Positions 1-12,972 of a DNA stretch of 64,000 bases are shown piece by piece (position 1 is the stretch's first letter; each line of letters starts with the position of its first letter). The position numbers and the translations under genes are program-made. Source of the stretch: Mucor racemosus (lineage: Eukaryota > Mucoromycota > Mucoromycetes > Mucorales > Mucoraceae); the NCBI GenBank assembly GCA_027405735.1, contig JAPEHQ010000019.1, positions 129,001-193,000 on the forward strand, read 5' to 3'. The notes beneath the pieces are model-generated. The model worked only from the letters and a program-made list of their open reading frames with translations. It was not told the origin of the DNA and made no database searches.

Positions 1-1456
1 AACGGACGTTTCCATTATTGTAAATAAGTGATAAGCCATGTGATCAAACTGAGCAAAGCAATACCTTTTTCGGTCAAGTTGAGACACCTTTTCTCTCTTT
101 GTTTTTAAATATAGCATGGACGTTATATTGTATTTGTAGTAGTCTGTAACTCAAACAATAGTCTATATTTATCATACAAATCCCATTTTTCATGCATGAA
201 TAAGGCTATTCTGTATCATATATTAAATATTTTTACCAGAGTATAAATAAGCTTATCTTTAATTTCAAATAGTTTTGTGATTTGATTGGATTAATAAGGT
301 TTTTGTATGCTTGAAAAAAAAAAAAAAAAAAAAAAAAAAAGACGGGTACCGAGTTAACTCTTTGTTATAAGAGTATACGAGCTTGATGTGTTGATTCCAT
401 GTGTTACAGAAAGCATAAACAATAAACTTAGACTACTATTTATATATTATCATTATCATATTTTCGTGTGAAAGGAACTCATATCAGCCATATAACATGA
501 CGTAACTTTATATAGAAAAATGGAAGATCAAGATGAATTGCATTGATTTCGGAAAAAGAAAAGAAAAGTAAAAGTAAAAGATAGAGACACACAAATAAAA
601 AAGAAAGAAAGAGGAGAAGGTGCCATGATCAAACATATGTTTCAAAATAATATGACCCAACTATAAAATGACTGATACATGATGGCACTTATTCTCATCA
701 AATGTCAAAATCCATTTTTTTTCATTTTTGTCAGTGTGATAAATCAGTGGCTCTTTCCCCTTTACAAATTTTGTTCCTTGAACTTTAAGAAGATTCAGAA
801 TTATATATTGTATTTTCAAAATGCTTTTGTTTCTAAACTTTCTTCAATTTCTTAAAGTTTATCTAGTGCTACCAAATCATTAGCTTGGATTTACCAAAGA
901 AAAAATTGTATCATACCGAGCGATAATTGCATTATTTTTTGAGGTTGTTGTATATATATACACACATTACATGTACAAAGTATTAATTTTTGACAAAAGA
1001 AATTATTTGCATCGTTTGAAACTGTACAAATCCCTTGAAAATGGGGCACCTTGCTGTTATATCACAACGACTAGAGAAATTTAGGTTATATTAATTCTGC
1101 AAACGACGCAAAATATTGCCACATCATTCATCGATATAACATTGAGTATACGTACAGGATATACTACATGTAATCAAAACTTGTTAGAAAAGCTGGCACA
1201 AATAGTACATACGGGATCCGTTGTCAAATTTGGTGAACAGGATCCGTTTTTCAGTTTTATATTACTGCTGCTCAAAAAGTCAAGAAATGCACATGATGGC
1301 AAAACTAGTCGCCAATGTTTAGAAACTAAAGAGTTCCTTTTCATTTGTAACTAGCTTTCTAAATAAACGAGGAAAATCAATAACTAAGTTACCAAGACAT
1401 GACAATATTCTAGAAAAAACTACATTCTATATGTCAATAGATTTGATAAGTTTTTA
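1..1456. other. AT-rich intergenic stretch, no supported gene
   Basis: No exon with plausible protein character or splice structure is seen on either strand. The only open frame of note (1142-1354) starts at TTG and looks like chance. A 27-A run lies at 314-340 and purine-rich runs at about 553-620. Confidence 0.5.
314..340. repeat. A27 homopolymer
   Basis: Uninterrupted run of A on the + strand in intergenic DNA. Similar runs recur across the window. Confidence 0.9.
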
Positions 1457-3050
1457 TAGGTACCCGACTCGAGAAAAATCAAATTTCCAAAATGCTAATT
1501 TTTATAGTTTCCAATCTTCAAACTCGGAGGGTCTTACTGTTTTTAAATAAACCCCACACTGATAAGCTTTTAGTACACACCTTGGACATTGTACAATAGA
1601 TATGGATTAATCGCATTATGCTAGCTGTCCCTGAATTTATTTTGTATCTCACGAAAGACACAAAAGCACGTTAAATTCTCTGCTTTTTCCTTAAAACCTG
1701 GACCCGCCATTTCATCCCTAATTTACTTTTTTTTTTCACCAAGTAACATTAAGAAAAAATTATATGCCAGTATACCTGAGATGTTCAGCTTTAATCCAAA
1801 AACAAGTATCCAAAAATATCCTACTTTTTGCAGTTGGTATTAATTTTTCAGTGTTAATGTTTCAGATTTTTTACGCGTATTTCACTGCTAATGGATTGAA
1901 AACTTTGAGGCTTCGTATCTCTAGAAAAAATTAAGCTATACTAACACTTTTTAATAATAAAATTTATTTGTTTTGAAGTGCTCTATAACATATTTGAATA
2001 TAAAAAAATTCCGAGCACTTTTATTTTTTTTTTCATTTTTTTGACGTTTCTATATTAGGTTTCAAAATATTGGTTAAATTGAGCAACGCTTTTTTTACAT
2101 TTCTGTCATTAAGCTTGTTGACCTCTCTCGGATCCAATTTAGTTTTTTTTAAAATATTAATTTTTCGTGGAGATATCCTCAAAAATGTGTACAAAAAGGT
2201 ACCTCCATTTCTGGCGTTCATTTTCCCCTTGTATACCCTCATCCCAAATTCTGAAACAGAAAAAAATTTGGACAAAAATGGTGTTTTCTCTACGAATAAT
2301 GCAGCTACAAGATTTTGCAATATCTCGATCGATAGATAATTTTTTTGCGCATTATTTCAGTTTATTATATTTTGAATATGCTTATAAAAAGTGACGTGTA
2401 TCTTCAAAAAACCTCCAAAATTTCAATTGCATTTTGCGCAAAATTTTACGTGAAAAAGTTTTTCAAATATTATATAGATGGATGCAGAATTTAAAACTGT
2501 ACAAAAACTATTTAATACGCTAGGTCTACTTACTTTGCAGTTCATGAGCATTTAAACAATCTTGTTTTTTGAATCATTTTTCGTCCATTTTTTCATAACG
2601 ATTTTGGGACAGGTTATAAGCTGTGATAAAAACTATTATTTTGATTATCTCGACGAAAAATCAATATTTTTTGCTGAAACAAAAAATATAGAGTATATTA
2701 AAGTTGAACCTATCTCGTGAATACAAAAAATTAAGCCTCAATGTAGGTGCTCAATTTTTAATAATCAATTTTAGGTCAATCTTGGTCAATTTTGGTCAAT
2801 TTTGGTCAATATTTGGCCAGTGCACTTGTGTTCTGCTATTAATATTTCTATTTTAAGAGAGATATCAATGGCCTATAGAGTGAAGGTACATCTTCTTTGA
2901 AGGTTTCACGTAATTCAACTTAATATTAAGTGAAAATATTTGAAAATTACTTAAAAACCATCTGAAACCTACTTTTTGCAATCGTAAAAAATTGATAACA
3001 ACAGAAACCCTATCTCAGCGAATTTTGACTCTGATAATCTCCAACTTTAC
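1457..3050 (-). repeat. 1.6-kb interspersed repeat, copy A
   Basis: Near full-length copy of a repeat also found at 40620-43110 (interrupted), 21110-22260, 6650-8221 and 19310-19930. It is inverted relative to the 40.6 and 21.1 kb copies. Shared blocks include the ATCGATCGATA-GCGCATTATTTCAG segment (about 2325-2360), the GGAGATATCCTCAAAAATG segment (about 2168-2190) and the GACCTA-TACTTTGCAGTTCATGAGC segment (about 2525-2550). Open frames on both strands recur in other copies only because the DNA is repeated; they look like no known protein. The family may be a non-autonomous element or the remnant of a larger one. Confidence 0.8.
2773..2814. repeat. 10-bp tandem repeat, about four units
   Basis: Four consecutive copies of a 10-mer close to GGTCAATTTT lie within repeat copy A. 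The copy at about 40840-40860 has only a degenerate form, so the expansion is local. Confidence 0.8.
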
Positions 3051-5050
3051 CACTACGGCAGACCTGTGCTGCACACTATAGCCTGAGCTGTTGTGCCCAC
3101 TGAAGATGGCTAAAAAGATAACAAAATGCACATGGACACAATAAAAGAAACTGTACGCGAGCACAACGCTAACCCTGTATGTACAGAGTTATATATTTTG
3201 TTCGTGTGCATAACATTTTAATCCCATGTGTGCATAATAGTAGAATTGCCCATAAGCATATCATTATCCCTATTTGTGCATAATAATAAAATCTGGCCAT
3301 GAGCATCGTACCGTTCTCAAAATTCCATTGCATTTTTTTTTACTGGAATAGGTTTTTAAATTACATTTGTTTTTATTAATATAAATTATAGACAATACAA
3401 TTCAATACATCGTTGTTGATGTAGAGCAATACATGCAAGAACCAATATATCTACTATTATCATCATTTGTAAATATGTTTATAGCTACAATGTTTACAGC
3501 AACAATGGTTTTTGCTCGAGCATAAACTTAAATAACACTTACTGCTTAAATTTATATGCAAGCCAAATCTAAGATTATTATATATATTATTACTTTATCA
3601 CACATAAAATTTAAACAAATTAACCTTCTTTAAACTTACTATTTTAGTTGTTTACGATTGTCAGCTGTAAAAAGACTTGTTTTCAAGTATACAGTAGCTA
3701 CGACGATCAAAACTATGGTTATTAGACAAAACATTAGATTATTCTTTTTTTTTTATTTCTATATCATTTGAAATTTTATTACTTTTCTGGAACATTTCGT
3801 GAGTTTGTAGCCAGTTCTAACTTTTTATTGAGTAGATATAAATATTATTGCCTTCGATTTGATCTGGTAATCAAGAAATACGTCCAACAATACTGTAGTA
3901 AATAATGATATTTGAGCTTAGAATGCGATTAAATAAAAATAATTAATCTCCAATATAGACTGGGACCTACATTAAAAATATTAGTCCCTTATGTTAGAAT
4001 GCGTATTCTGATACAAGAAAAGAATACCAGCTTGATAGTCTGATATGCCTTATCAAACGATGAATATATCCTTGGAATATAAAAACAAAAAGAGAGAAAC
4101 AACACACATAGTATAAAAGGGTTTTCAAGGCTTTACATTATTTAGCGCATTTAAAATCCTGCTAAATTGCACATTTCAGCCAATGTGAAAGCAGCATTAC
4201 AGCGCCTGAACTATTATAAACTAAGCAAAATAAGCAATACCTGTTACCATTTACGTATTTACCATAGAAATATACATTTTTCTACCAGAAAAACCATCTG
4301 TCATATCATACATTTATTAAAAATTGCAAAAGCGAGCCCTTAGACCGACGACTTAATTGAGCATCATAGCAACATTGAACGGCTAAGTCTCTTATGTACT
4401 ATGGTATATCTAAATTTTAAATAAAAAAGCAATTTTTTTTTACTTTTCTTATATTTAACCATGCATGGTCTGAAAATTCAGTTTTTGTAGCGAACATTTT
4501 CGGGGCTCATTTTATCCTTACCAACACTCGTGATTTAGATCAAAAAACAGGAAAATCAAATTTTGATACCAAAATCAATATTTAAATATGCTACATTATG
4601 AGAGAAAATTGTAGCTATAGATAATACACATCTTATAAAAGCTTAATATTAAATGTTAAGTAATGAAACTTTGTACTATTGGCCCAAAAACGGTTTTTTG
4701 ATTAAAGAATTTTCATGTAATATTTTGCAATGAAAATGCTTGTGATTTTTCATTGAGCAAATAGAGCACTAAATTTGGTATATGTGTATACTTTTTGTTT
4801 TTATAATTGGTAGTATAATTAACTCTAAATTTGCAAAACCAGAAAAAAAAAATTAAAAAATGTCAAAATTGATGATCTGCACAAAAATAATTTTTTAGAT
4901 TAATATTTCGCTTATAAGCCTTGTAAGTCTTAAAAATAAGAGATTTTATAATACTTGAGAACTTTTTCAAGAATTAATGATGCTGTACCCACTTGATTCA
5001 AGCGTATTACTGTAAATATTTATACATGTTAATATTGCGTGGTAGTTTAT
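3051..5050. other. AT-rich gene-free stretch
   Basis: No supported gene. Around 3190-3320 a motif near GTGCATAA recurs about three times at irregular 30-50 bp spacing with CCCA/GCCA nearby, suggesting an old degraded tandem repeat. The remainder has no recognisable feature. Confidence 0.45.
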
Positions 5051-5370
5051 TTAATGATAATATAGTTTTACTTGAAAATTAATGCGCCAGAAGAGGTGAT
5101 TTACATTAAGTTTTAGTGTTACCCCTCCAACATCATAAACATAAACATGGCCATCACTGGCACCTATTGCCACCTTTTTACCACCCTCTTTGTCCCAAGC
5201 CAATTTATTCAATGCTTTACCAGAACAAACTTACTTTGGACCTATAAAAATTGATTTATTAGTAAAATCAACTATTAATAACAAGCTAATAAGCAATAAT
5301 TATGGTGTACCTTTGATAGTTGGTAGTGATATACAAGGCAACATCTTATTTTCCTCTTCTTAGCTGTTGG
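5051..5370 (-). pseudogene. Dynein intermediate chain-like WD-repeat relic
   Basis: On the minus strand, 5241-5051 encodes a segment with SGKALNKLAWDKEGG followed by VAIGASDGHVYVYDVG. This resembles the last WD repeat at the C terminus of fungal cytoplasmic dynein intermediate chains. A plausible upstream exon ends at about 5310 and joins in phase through a GT...TATAG intron. In-frame stops occur in both parts (TAA at 5231-5233, and one in the upstream exon), and no N-terminal or earlier WD exons are visible. I read it as a decayed gene fragment stranded among repeats. The family call rests on motif memory, not a search. Confidence 0.45.
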
Positions 5371-6649
5371 CCACTAAATAGAAATAAATGCTTTTTAGAA
5401 ACTAAATAGAAAACTAACATGAGTCTATTCATTCATTCAAATCAAGTCAATACTATACATACTTTTATAATCACCACTTTTTCTCCAGTTAGATATCGAC
5501 TTTAGACCAAAAAAGCATTGATTATAACGTAAATAATGGAACAAAATGATTAAGTCCTGGACGCTTTTTTTGTTCGAAAAAGATATTATAACGTGCTCTA
5601 ACGTTAACTGTTAATAATTTATTTTCAAATAAGCAATAGGAAAAACATGTACTTGTACCTGCTATTGGATTTCAGTTTATAGAAAAATATTAGTCTTTTT
5701 GTTGTAGTTTTAAATGTAAATAAAAGAGCTGAGGAAAGAGTAGGGAAGAAAAAAGATTTTGTCTGTTACAAATAGGAATTTACAAAGGTATGAATACTTT
5801 TAGTGCTGCCAAACAGGTTGTTGTCGTTGTTCCCATTTGGTCTCTGAAAGAAGAATAATATGGGTAGAACTCCTTCAAACCCCAAATTTCAAATTGATAT
5901 ATCTCGTCAATAAGGCAATTCTGTTGAATCAGAAGAGTAACTCACATCTATTTTAAACCATTCAAATTATCTTCATTATTAATTATATTATAATTGATAT
6001 ACAGTACTTTAATAAATTGACTAAAAAGCCTTGATCTCATTGATCTGCTCATCTGGGCTGCCTGATCTGCACAAAATTTTTTATTCTGCCCATCTGTGCA
6101 GATCATTGTGCCCATGGGAAACATAATAGTTTGGTCGTAGTGTTATAAACTGTTACTTGAATACATGATAAAAGTTATCGAACAATTTATTTCACAAATT
6201 TTGATATATAATAATTCTAAATGCTAATTCTGGTTTCAACAATTTCAGAGGGAAAAATCAGTGAAAAAACATAAATATTGTACTTGTGATCAATTTTAGC
6301 AGAAACTTTTTTCAAAGACAATACCAATCCATTTAACATTGTCCCGGCTACAAATTTTATTAAACAAAGCAAGGATGCTTACTATAATAGTGATTATTTC
6401 ATGAATTTGAATGATGCAGAAATGGCCAGCTTAAAATTGAGAAACCGCATTTGAAATGAAAATAAGTCGAGAAAATACTAAGATATTGCAATGATGGTTA
6501 TTAAGTAAAGTCTACTTTATTTTTCATTCTCTACCAGGATATCTAGGTTTTGGATGGCTGTAAAGATTTTTTTATTTTTTTATAAATTTTGTGAGAGCAC
6601 TTTTTCTGTTATAGAGATCCATGAAGGGATGACAGGTATGCAAAGCTAG
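5371..6649. other. AT-rich gene-free stretch
   Basis: No supported coding exon. A short CTGCACA/TGTGCAG inverted motif cluster lies at about 6064-6105. Nothing else stands out. Confidence 0.45.
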
Positions 6650-7562
6650 AACCATAGGATAGTACTCATTAGCATCTATCTAACGAATTTTACCTCGTCA
6701 AAAAATATTGATTTTTCGTTGAGAAAATTGAGATTGAATGATTGACTTTTGGTGCTACAATCCTACAAAAAAGGATCCATTTTGGACGAGGATATACAGG
6801 TCTGAATTTTCGCCGACAAAAAAAAATGAACAAAAAAATTAATATCCCCATGAAAAATGAGGCTACAACTACGTATAAATACTCATTTTGTAGATAATTT
6901 TGTTGCGCATAATGTGAAAATAAAATATTTTAGGGTTGCATTTGAATGAAGAATACTTTTTGATCAAAAACCGTTAAAATTTGACATTAAATTTACTAGA
7001 GATTTTATGAAAAAAACATTTCCAAAACCTACATAGATCGATTCAGAATTAAAAACTAAACCTAAAACATTTAGTACGATAGTTCAACTTACTATGCATT
7101 TTTGTGAGTAATTAAACATACAAGGTTTTTTTTGGATTTTTTTCCATTTTTTCTTCATTTGAACACTTTTTTGAATTCAAGCTCAGTCACATATGCATAT
7201 CTGATTATACAATTTTATGTAATGCTATTCAAAACTGGAGCGTGCCCCCATTTCAATAGATAATCAGGAAATAAAAAATGTAGGGCTATATTTGAGATGC
7301 TACAAAATATTGCCAAAAGACTTATTTCTAATCATGTTGATTTCTCAGCAAGTATAAAGGTTTCAAAAGTGAAACACTTTCTTTCCCCCAGCTTAAAAAC
7401 ACAATTTAAGATGTCAAATCTGATGGCATACAAGGAAAAAATTGAAGCTTGAAACAAAGATATCTTTTTGTACACGTTTTTGAGGATATCTCTACGAAAG
7501 ATCAATATTTTGAAAAAAACTAAATTGGGTCCGAGAGAGTCTAACGAGCTCAATGAGATGAA

Positions 7563-7606
<44 letters not shown>

Positions 7607-8221
7607 CTGTTCAATTTAATGAATCTTTTGAAATCTACTACAAAAAATGAAAAAAAAATAAAAGTGCTCAGAATTTTTCATATTGAAATATGTTATAAAG
7701 CGCTTCAAAACAAGTAAGTTTTATTATTGAAAGTGTTAGTATAGCGTAATTTTGTGTAGAGGTATGAAGCTTCAAATTTTTCAATCCTTTAGCAGTGAAA
7801 TACCTGTAAAAATCTGAAACATTAGCACTGAAAAAGTTATACCAACTGCAAAAAATAGGATATTTTTGGATACTCATTTTTGAATTAAAACGTAACATCT
7901 CAGGTACATTTATATATAATTCTGTCTTAGTGTTATTTAATGAAAAAGGAAGCAAATCAGGGATGAAATGGCGGGGCCCAGTTTCCAAGGAAAAATCAGT
8001 AAATTTCATTTATTTTTGAGACTTTCGTAAAACAGAGAATAAATTTAGGAATGGGTAGCACAATGCGACCAATTTATATCTGTCCAGTAGTGTCTAAAGT
8101 GCATTTCAAAAAGCATTTAGTAAAGGTTAGTTATAGTAAAATGGACACGTTCTGATTTTGAAGATTGGAAACTTTGAAATTTAGCATTCGAAAATTTAAT
8201 TTTCATCAGGTAGGTACCTAC
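6650..8221. repeat. Diverged interspersed repeat copies D1/D2, opposed
   Basis: 6650-7300 matches 19310-19930 in inverted orientation and is related to the 1.6-kb family in the copy-A direction. 7440-8221 matches the same family in the opposite direction, that of the 21.1 and 40.6 kb copies, sharing the GAGGATATCTC and AATATTTTGAAAAA segments. The two halves therefore meet head to head at about 7300-7440. The D2 half contains a 39-A run. Confidence 0.7.
7566..7604. repeat. A39 homopolymer
   Basis: Longest homopolymer in the window, inside repeat copy D2. Other copies have only about 7-9 A at the corresponding place, so it expanded in this copy. Confidence 0.9.
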
Positions 8222-8937
8222 GAACAAAAAAATATGTCAATATCCATTCTGACATGGAATGGAGCTCCTTCTTGTACATTTATCCAATGCATTATAAACT
8301 AGAGAGTGCAACAAATTAAAGCAAGACCTTGCGTTGTCTGCTCACTGTTTATCTGTTTTCATTTATCTAACTATAATTTGATCAAGATCTATGCAATTGC
8401 AGACTAAAATATAGCCAAAACACCATAAAACAACCCGGTACTGCAGATTTTTGAGTGTCGCATTTATGGACTAAATACTATACATTTTGAAACTATATTT
8501 TAAAATTCCTGAAACTTAATTGATACTCAAGTATGATATCAAACATTATCAATGAAATGGGTTGCTTTATTATCTGATCAACACACTGGCTTACTCTCTC
8601 ATTGAAATATCCACCACAGAAACTTTACAATTTGCTCCTTGAAACAACATCAGGGCTTGAATAGTAAAAATTTGGCTCACTATTTGCTATGCAAAAAGTG
8701 GAAATCATATAGGCATAACACAAATCTATTCGACAGCTAGGATGATCCGCACCCCAAAATGCCTTTATGCAGGTCTTGAACAGGCACAATATTTCATCTG
8801 CAATCCAATTTGACTAGCTAGCAGAAAACCTGCCTGGTGCAATCAAAGGTGGCTTATGGTGGGCCGACTTGAATTTGAAAAGCGCGGATTTGTTTGGAAG
8901 GTCTTCCCTTTTTCAACAACAACGAAACATATCAATT
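8222..8937. other. Upstream region of THOC5-like gene
   Basis: No gene seen. The end next to 8938 should hold the THOC5-like promoter and 5' UTR. I see no strong core promoter motif. Confidence 0.4.
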
Positions 8938-9900
8938 ATGGTTATGCTAGATTCAAAGCTTGCTTTATTGCAAGAAATATCAGAAGCTGCAAAGAAATTA
9001 GAGACTATTTTAGTCACTCAATTTGATAAAAAGCTAGAAGTATGGACATTTAACACTATTCAATCATTATGAAAACACGATTACTGAACAATATTCTTTT
9101 TCTGTAGGGAACTTTAGAAGCAGATAGCCACGCTAATCTTGATTATAATCAGATTGGTATCAATTTTGCTAAACTTAAAGATCGTCAAGTAGCTTCTTTC
9201 TCTGAAACTATCGAGAGTAAACAAGCTACAGCCGAAGCTAAAGAACATATGAATGAAAAACAAGTTGATCTTCACGATGTTATGTATGAAAAACGTCATA
9301 TTTTAGAAGAAATTGTGCAATGTAGAAAATTCAGGTAAGCCGAGAATTGATCGAGCAAATAGTCGTGTTATTTAATATATTGGTAATTTAATCTGTAGAT
9401 CTGTTTACCAAGATGTCGAGCTTATACCATTAGAAGAATTTGAGTCAAAAGCAGGACCAGAATATCTTGAAAATTCAGATAACCCACATCAATTATTCAT
9501 TAATCGATTGAAATACGAGCTTGTTGTTAGAGCTACGTAAGTTTAGACTGGTAATTTAGAGAGATGTGTTTTTTTCTAATGATATTTTTATCAATTAGAT
9601 TGAAAGAACAACAAGAAGAACTTCAAATACAACGAACTCAATTAATCAAGGAAAATAGAAAAGCACAAAAGAAGGTGGATCAATATGATAAATTGTTAGA
9701 TGATTTTGTGCAGGTAAAATGTCAATATAAAGCAGGATTACAATTTCATGATTTTAATATGATTTATATAGTCTGCATCACCTTTGGAAGAAGCATTAGA
9801 GGCAGAATCAAAGGAAAACAATGCACCTGAAAATGAGATGGTTACTGAAGAAACAGAAAATACAATTGCAACAACTGAAGTTATGGACACATCGCTATAA
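8938..9900 (+). CDS. THOC5: THO complex subunit 5 (THOC5) homologue
   Basis: The model has five exons: 8938-9039, 9108-9334, 9399-9536, 9599-9713, 9772-9900, all GT-AG and all in phase. The protein is a largely helical coiled-coil of about 236 residues. It carries the THOC5 core: a MYEKRHILEEI-CR segment, then VYQDVELIPLEEFESKAG, then NPHQLFINRLKYEL, and a late SASPLEEAL motif matching the family's conserved SLPVQEYL-like position. THOC5 belongs to the nuclear THO/TREX complex, which couples transcription to mRNA export. The first ATG in frame at 8938 was chosen because upstream codons lack ATG. A missing 5' exon is possible, since animal THOC5 has a longer N terminus and C-terminal half; fungal-type short forms are known. 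Convergent with PWP2. Confidence 0.85.
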
Positions 9901-10037
9901 ATACAAATATTCATGTAAATAAATCTATTAAAATTAATAATTTGCTTGTTCAGAAAAGATGTTTGATATAGTAACAAAAAGGAGGGAGGGAGAGGGAGAA
10001 AATATGAAAATATGTATAACTGAATCCAAGAAGATAT

Positions 10038-12594
10038 TTATTCTTCCATTACAGCTTCTTTGCGAGCAGTGATTGCTTGTTGATTAAGAAGATATTTAAG
10101 TGTATATTGGTTTGAATCACATCTGCAAATAAAATATAATGAGTAACTGTATTTTTTTTTTGGATAATACAATAAACTTACAATGTGGCAATATCATCTC
10201 TAACACGATTCACACCTTTATGTAAAGCTCTAAATACTGGCTGGAATTGACCGCGATGATCACGAAGATATCTTCCATGAGCTGTCATGACACTTGTAAC
10301 CCATAATAAATGGAATTCAATATGTGGGCTTGTTTCCATGTGCATACCAACAAATGATAATAATTTAAAGAGATATTTTTCAGGCATACCACGAGCAACA
10401 AGATCTACTGAATCTGGAGGAATACCTTCAAAAACAGTGTGTAATAATGGCTTTTCATTCAATCTAAATGCCATACAAAGTGATTTAAGGTATTCTTTTT
10501 CAGCGAGTGCCTCAATAACAGTTTCAGGTGTGATATCAATTTCTAAATCAAATGGATCAAAAAGAATATCTTCATCCAAAGAATAAATCATAAGACCATC
10601 AGTTGTTGCTGCAGCCCATGATCTTCCTGTTGGTGAGAAACGAACTGCTTTAGATTTGATTTCAGGTCTTGTGTTTCTAACTGAGAGATCGCCAGATCTT
10701 GTACCAGGTAAAGAAAGATCTACGCGTTCTTCACGGTCAGAACCTTCATCTTCTAATTCTTCTAAACTACCAAATTCTGTCATGTATTTAGAATTCAACA
10801 TTTCTTGGGTACCATCCAATGAAAGATTTTTAGAGATTGTAAACTTCTTGATCAAGAAAGAGCTTGCAACATCATAAATACAAATATATTTACTGGTACC
10901 AGAACCAATTAAACTTGTACCATCAGCTGTATAACAGATACTATTGAAGCATTTACCAGAAGCAGCATTATCAGAGGAAGTACGATCATCCTTCTTACGA
11001 CCACCCATAATATCTTTACGGCCATCAACAGTACCAACAACATTTGCTTCTTGAATATCCCAGAAAGTAATATTACCATCTAAAGTAGCAGCAGCAATTT
11101 CCTTACCATCAGGTTTAAAAGCAACAGCCAATACTTCAGTTTGATGAACAAGGGGTTCAATGCTCTTGGTACGACCAAATACATCCCAAGTACGAGCAGA
11201 ATGATCCCAACTGCCACTTACAAGCATCATGCCAGTAGGTGAGAAAGCCAATGAACTAATAGGACCTGTATGCCCAGCTAAAATATCGAGCAATTTACCA
11301 GTTTGAACACTCCAAACATAAATTTCAAATGTATCCATTGTACCAGCACAAACAATTTCACCACTAGGATCCACAGCAAGAGAAGTGAATTGAACAGGGT
11401 TAGGACTAGTGAATGTTCTGAAATTACGATAACGCACTAAATCAAATGCACGAACAGTACCATCTAAACTAGCAGAAAACAAGACTTGTCCTTGCTTTGC
11501 AAATTCAACAGCATTGACACCACTTGTATGTTCACTAAATGTAACAAAACAAAAACCACTTGCAGTGTTCCAAACCTTCACTTTACCATCATCACCACCT
11601 GTAGCTAAAGATTGTCCATCTCCTGAATAACTGACAGAATTGATATCGTAATAATGACCTTGTTGTTTTAATACATATGTTTCAGATTGCCATTCCCAAA
11701 CTAACAATTGACCAAGAGCTGCAGAACCAAATGCAAGCCATTCGCCAGTAGCATTGATAGCGACAGTGTCAATCTTCTTTTGGGAAATACTCAAGGTGTG
11801 AATTGTAGTGAAGTTAGGAACTTCATAAATACCGAATAAGCCATTTGCAAAACCAACAACCACGAGGTTGCTAGCAGCAAAGAATTGTGCTTCAGTAACT
11901 TTGACACTGATTTTGTTGAAATAATTCTTCTTTTGAATTCTCCATTTAACTTTATCAACACGAACAATTTCATTGCCGTCCTCATCTACTTCAACCATTT
12001 CAGTATCGGAATCTTCATGCATTGCTGCATATGTTGAGTTTTTCCATTGAAATAAAGATCCATCTCTACTAATGGAATAAATCTATAGACATGTGTGTTA
12101 ATTGGATCAATTTTCACATGTACAAAAAAACAAAAAACAAGATTAAAAAAAGGGCTTACATTCTTCATATCAGCAGAAAACCAAGCATTGATGATATAAT
12201 CACGATGACCTGAAAGAGAAGAAGGCTCAAAATCAATGGATCTATCAACAGTATAAATTCGACATGTCATATCTTTAGAGGTGGTGATGAAAAATCTAGA
12301 ATCAGGACTCCAATTGATGTTTGTAACAGCATCGTGGTGTCCAAGTGCTGTGAAATAAAGAACAAATGGCGCAAATTCTCTAGTATGACCGGGTGCTTTC
12401 CAAATGTTGACAGTTTTCTCGCTGGTAATAGCAAAGTATTTACCATCAGGACTGAATTGAATAGCTCTTGCTCTAGTTTTGAAGTTCATATGGTGAAGTA
12501 CAACTCGACGAGGTAAGTTGATTAAAAGAGCTCTACCATCTAGATTTAAAATATTTGGTTTAGAAAACAGATCTATATCTATAGCAATTCATCT

Positions 12595-12631
<37 letters not shown>

Positions 12632-12972
12632 TTTATCGACAGTAACTAAAAGTGTTCCATTAGGTGAAAGTGCCATTCTATCAATGCTTTTACGCATTTC
12701 AAATGGAAGAGTACATGAAGTGTTGCTATGATAAAAATGGTAAGTATACCCTGGTTGCCATGGTAACAAATTATAGCTTACTTGACGAGATCAAACATGG
12801 AAACACGATTGCCTACAGGACTCAATACTGAATTACCATCGGGTGTGAAAAGAACATTGGCTCCTGTATATACAGTGCCTAATAAATTGGAAAACTAAAT
12901 ATGAAAAATGTTAATTTTTTGTTTATTTTTCGAATAAATCATGATGTATCTTACCTTGTAAGATGATTTCAT
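10038..12972 (-). CDS. PWP2: PWP2/UTP1, U3 snoRNP WD-repeat protein
   Basis: Exons on the minus strand: 12972-12955, 12894-12782, 12725-12631, 12539-12160, 12082-10182 and probably 10123-10038. The protein of about 860 residues opens with the family's FSNLLGTVY and GNSVLSPVGNRVSMFDL motifs, runs through tandem WD40 repeats in two propellers, and ends in the Pwp2/Utp12-type helical domain. Pwp2 is in the UTP-B subcomplex of the small-subunit processome and is required for 18S rRNA maturation in the nucleolus. Intron 3 starts with GT followed by a 28-A run, part of a 31-nt tract. The last exon is uncertain. Splicing gives CDSNQYTLKYLL, then a frame break by one base near 10080; the alternative frame ends sensibly at 10038. 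Without that exon the frame stops at 10178. Confidence 0.95.

Noticed and set aside
1142..1354. 70-codon frame
   Set aside because: Starts at TTG, no family likeness, no splice context, in gene-free DNA.
2033..2394. Overlapping ORFs on both strands, with look-alikes at 7332-7650, 21480-21804 and 41305-41548
   Set aside because: Similarity follows from the 1.6-kb DNA repeat; frames occur on both strands at once and match no known family, so they are not called genes.
3051..6130. One 3-kb element bounded by the CTGCACA/TGTGCCC motifs
   Set aside because: The two ends do not align as inverted or direct repeats beyond a few bases.
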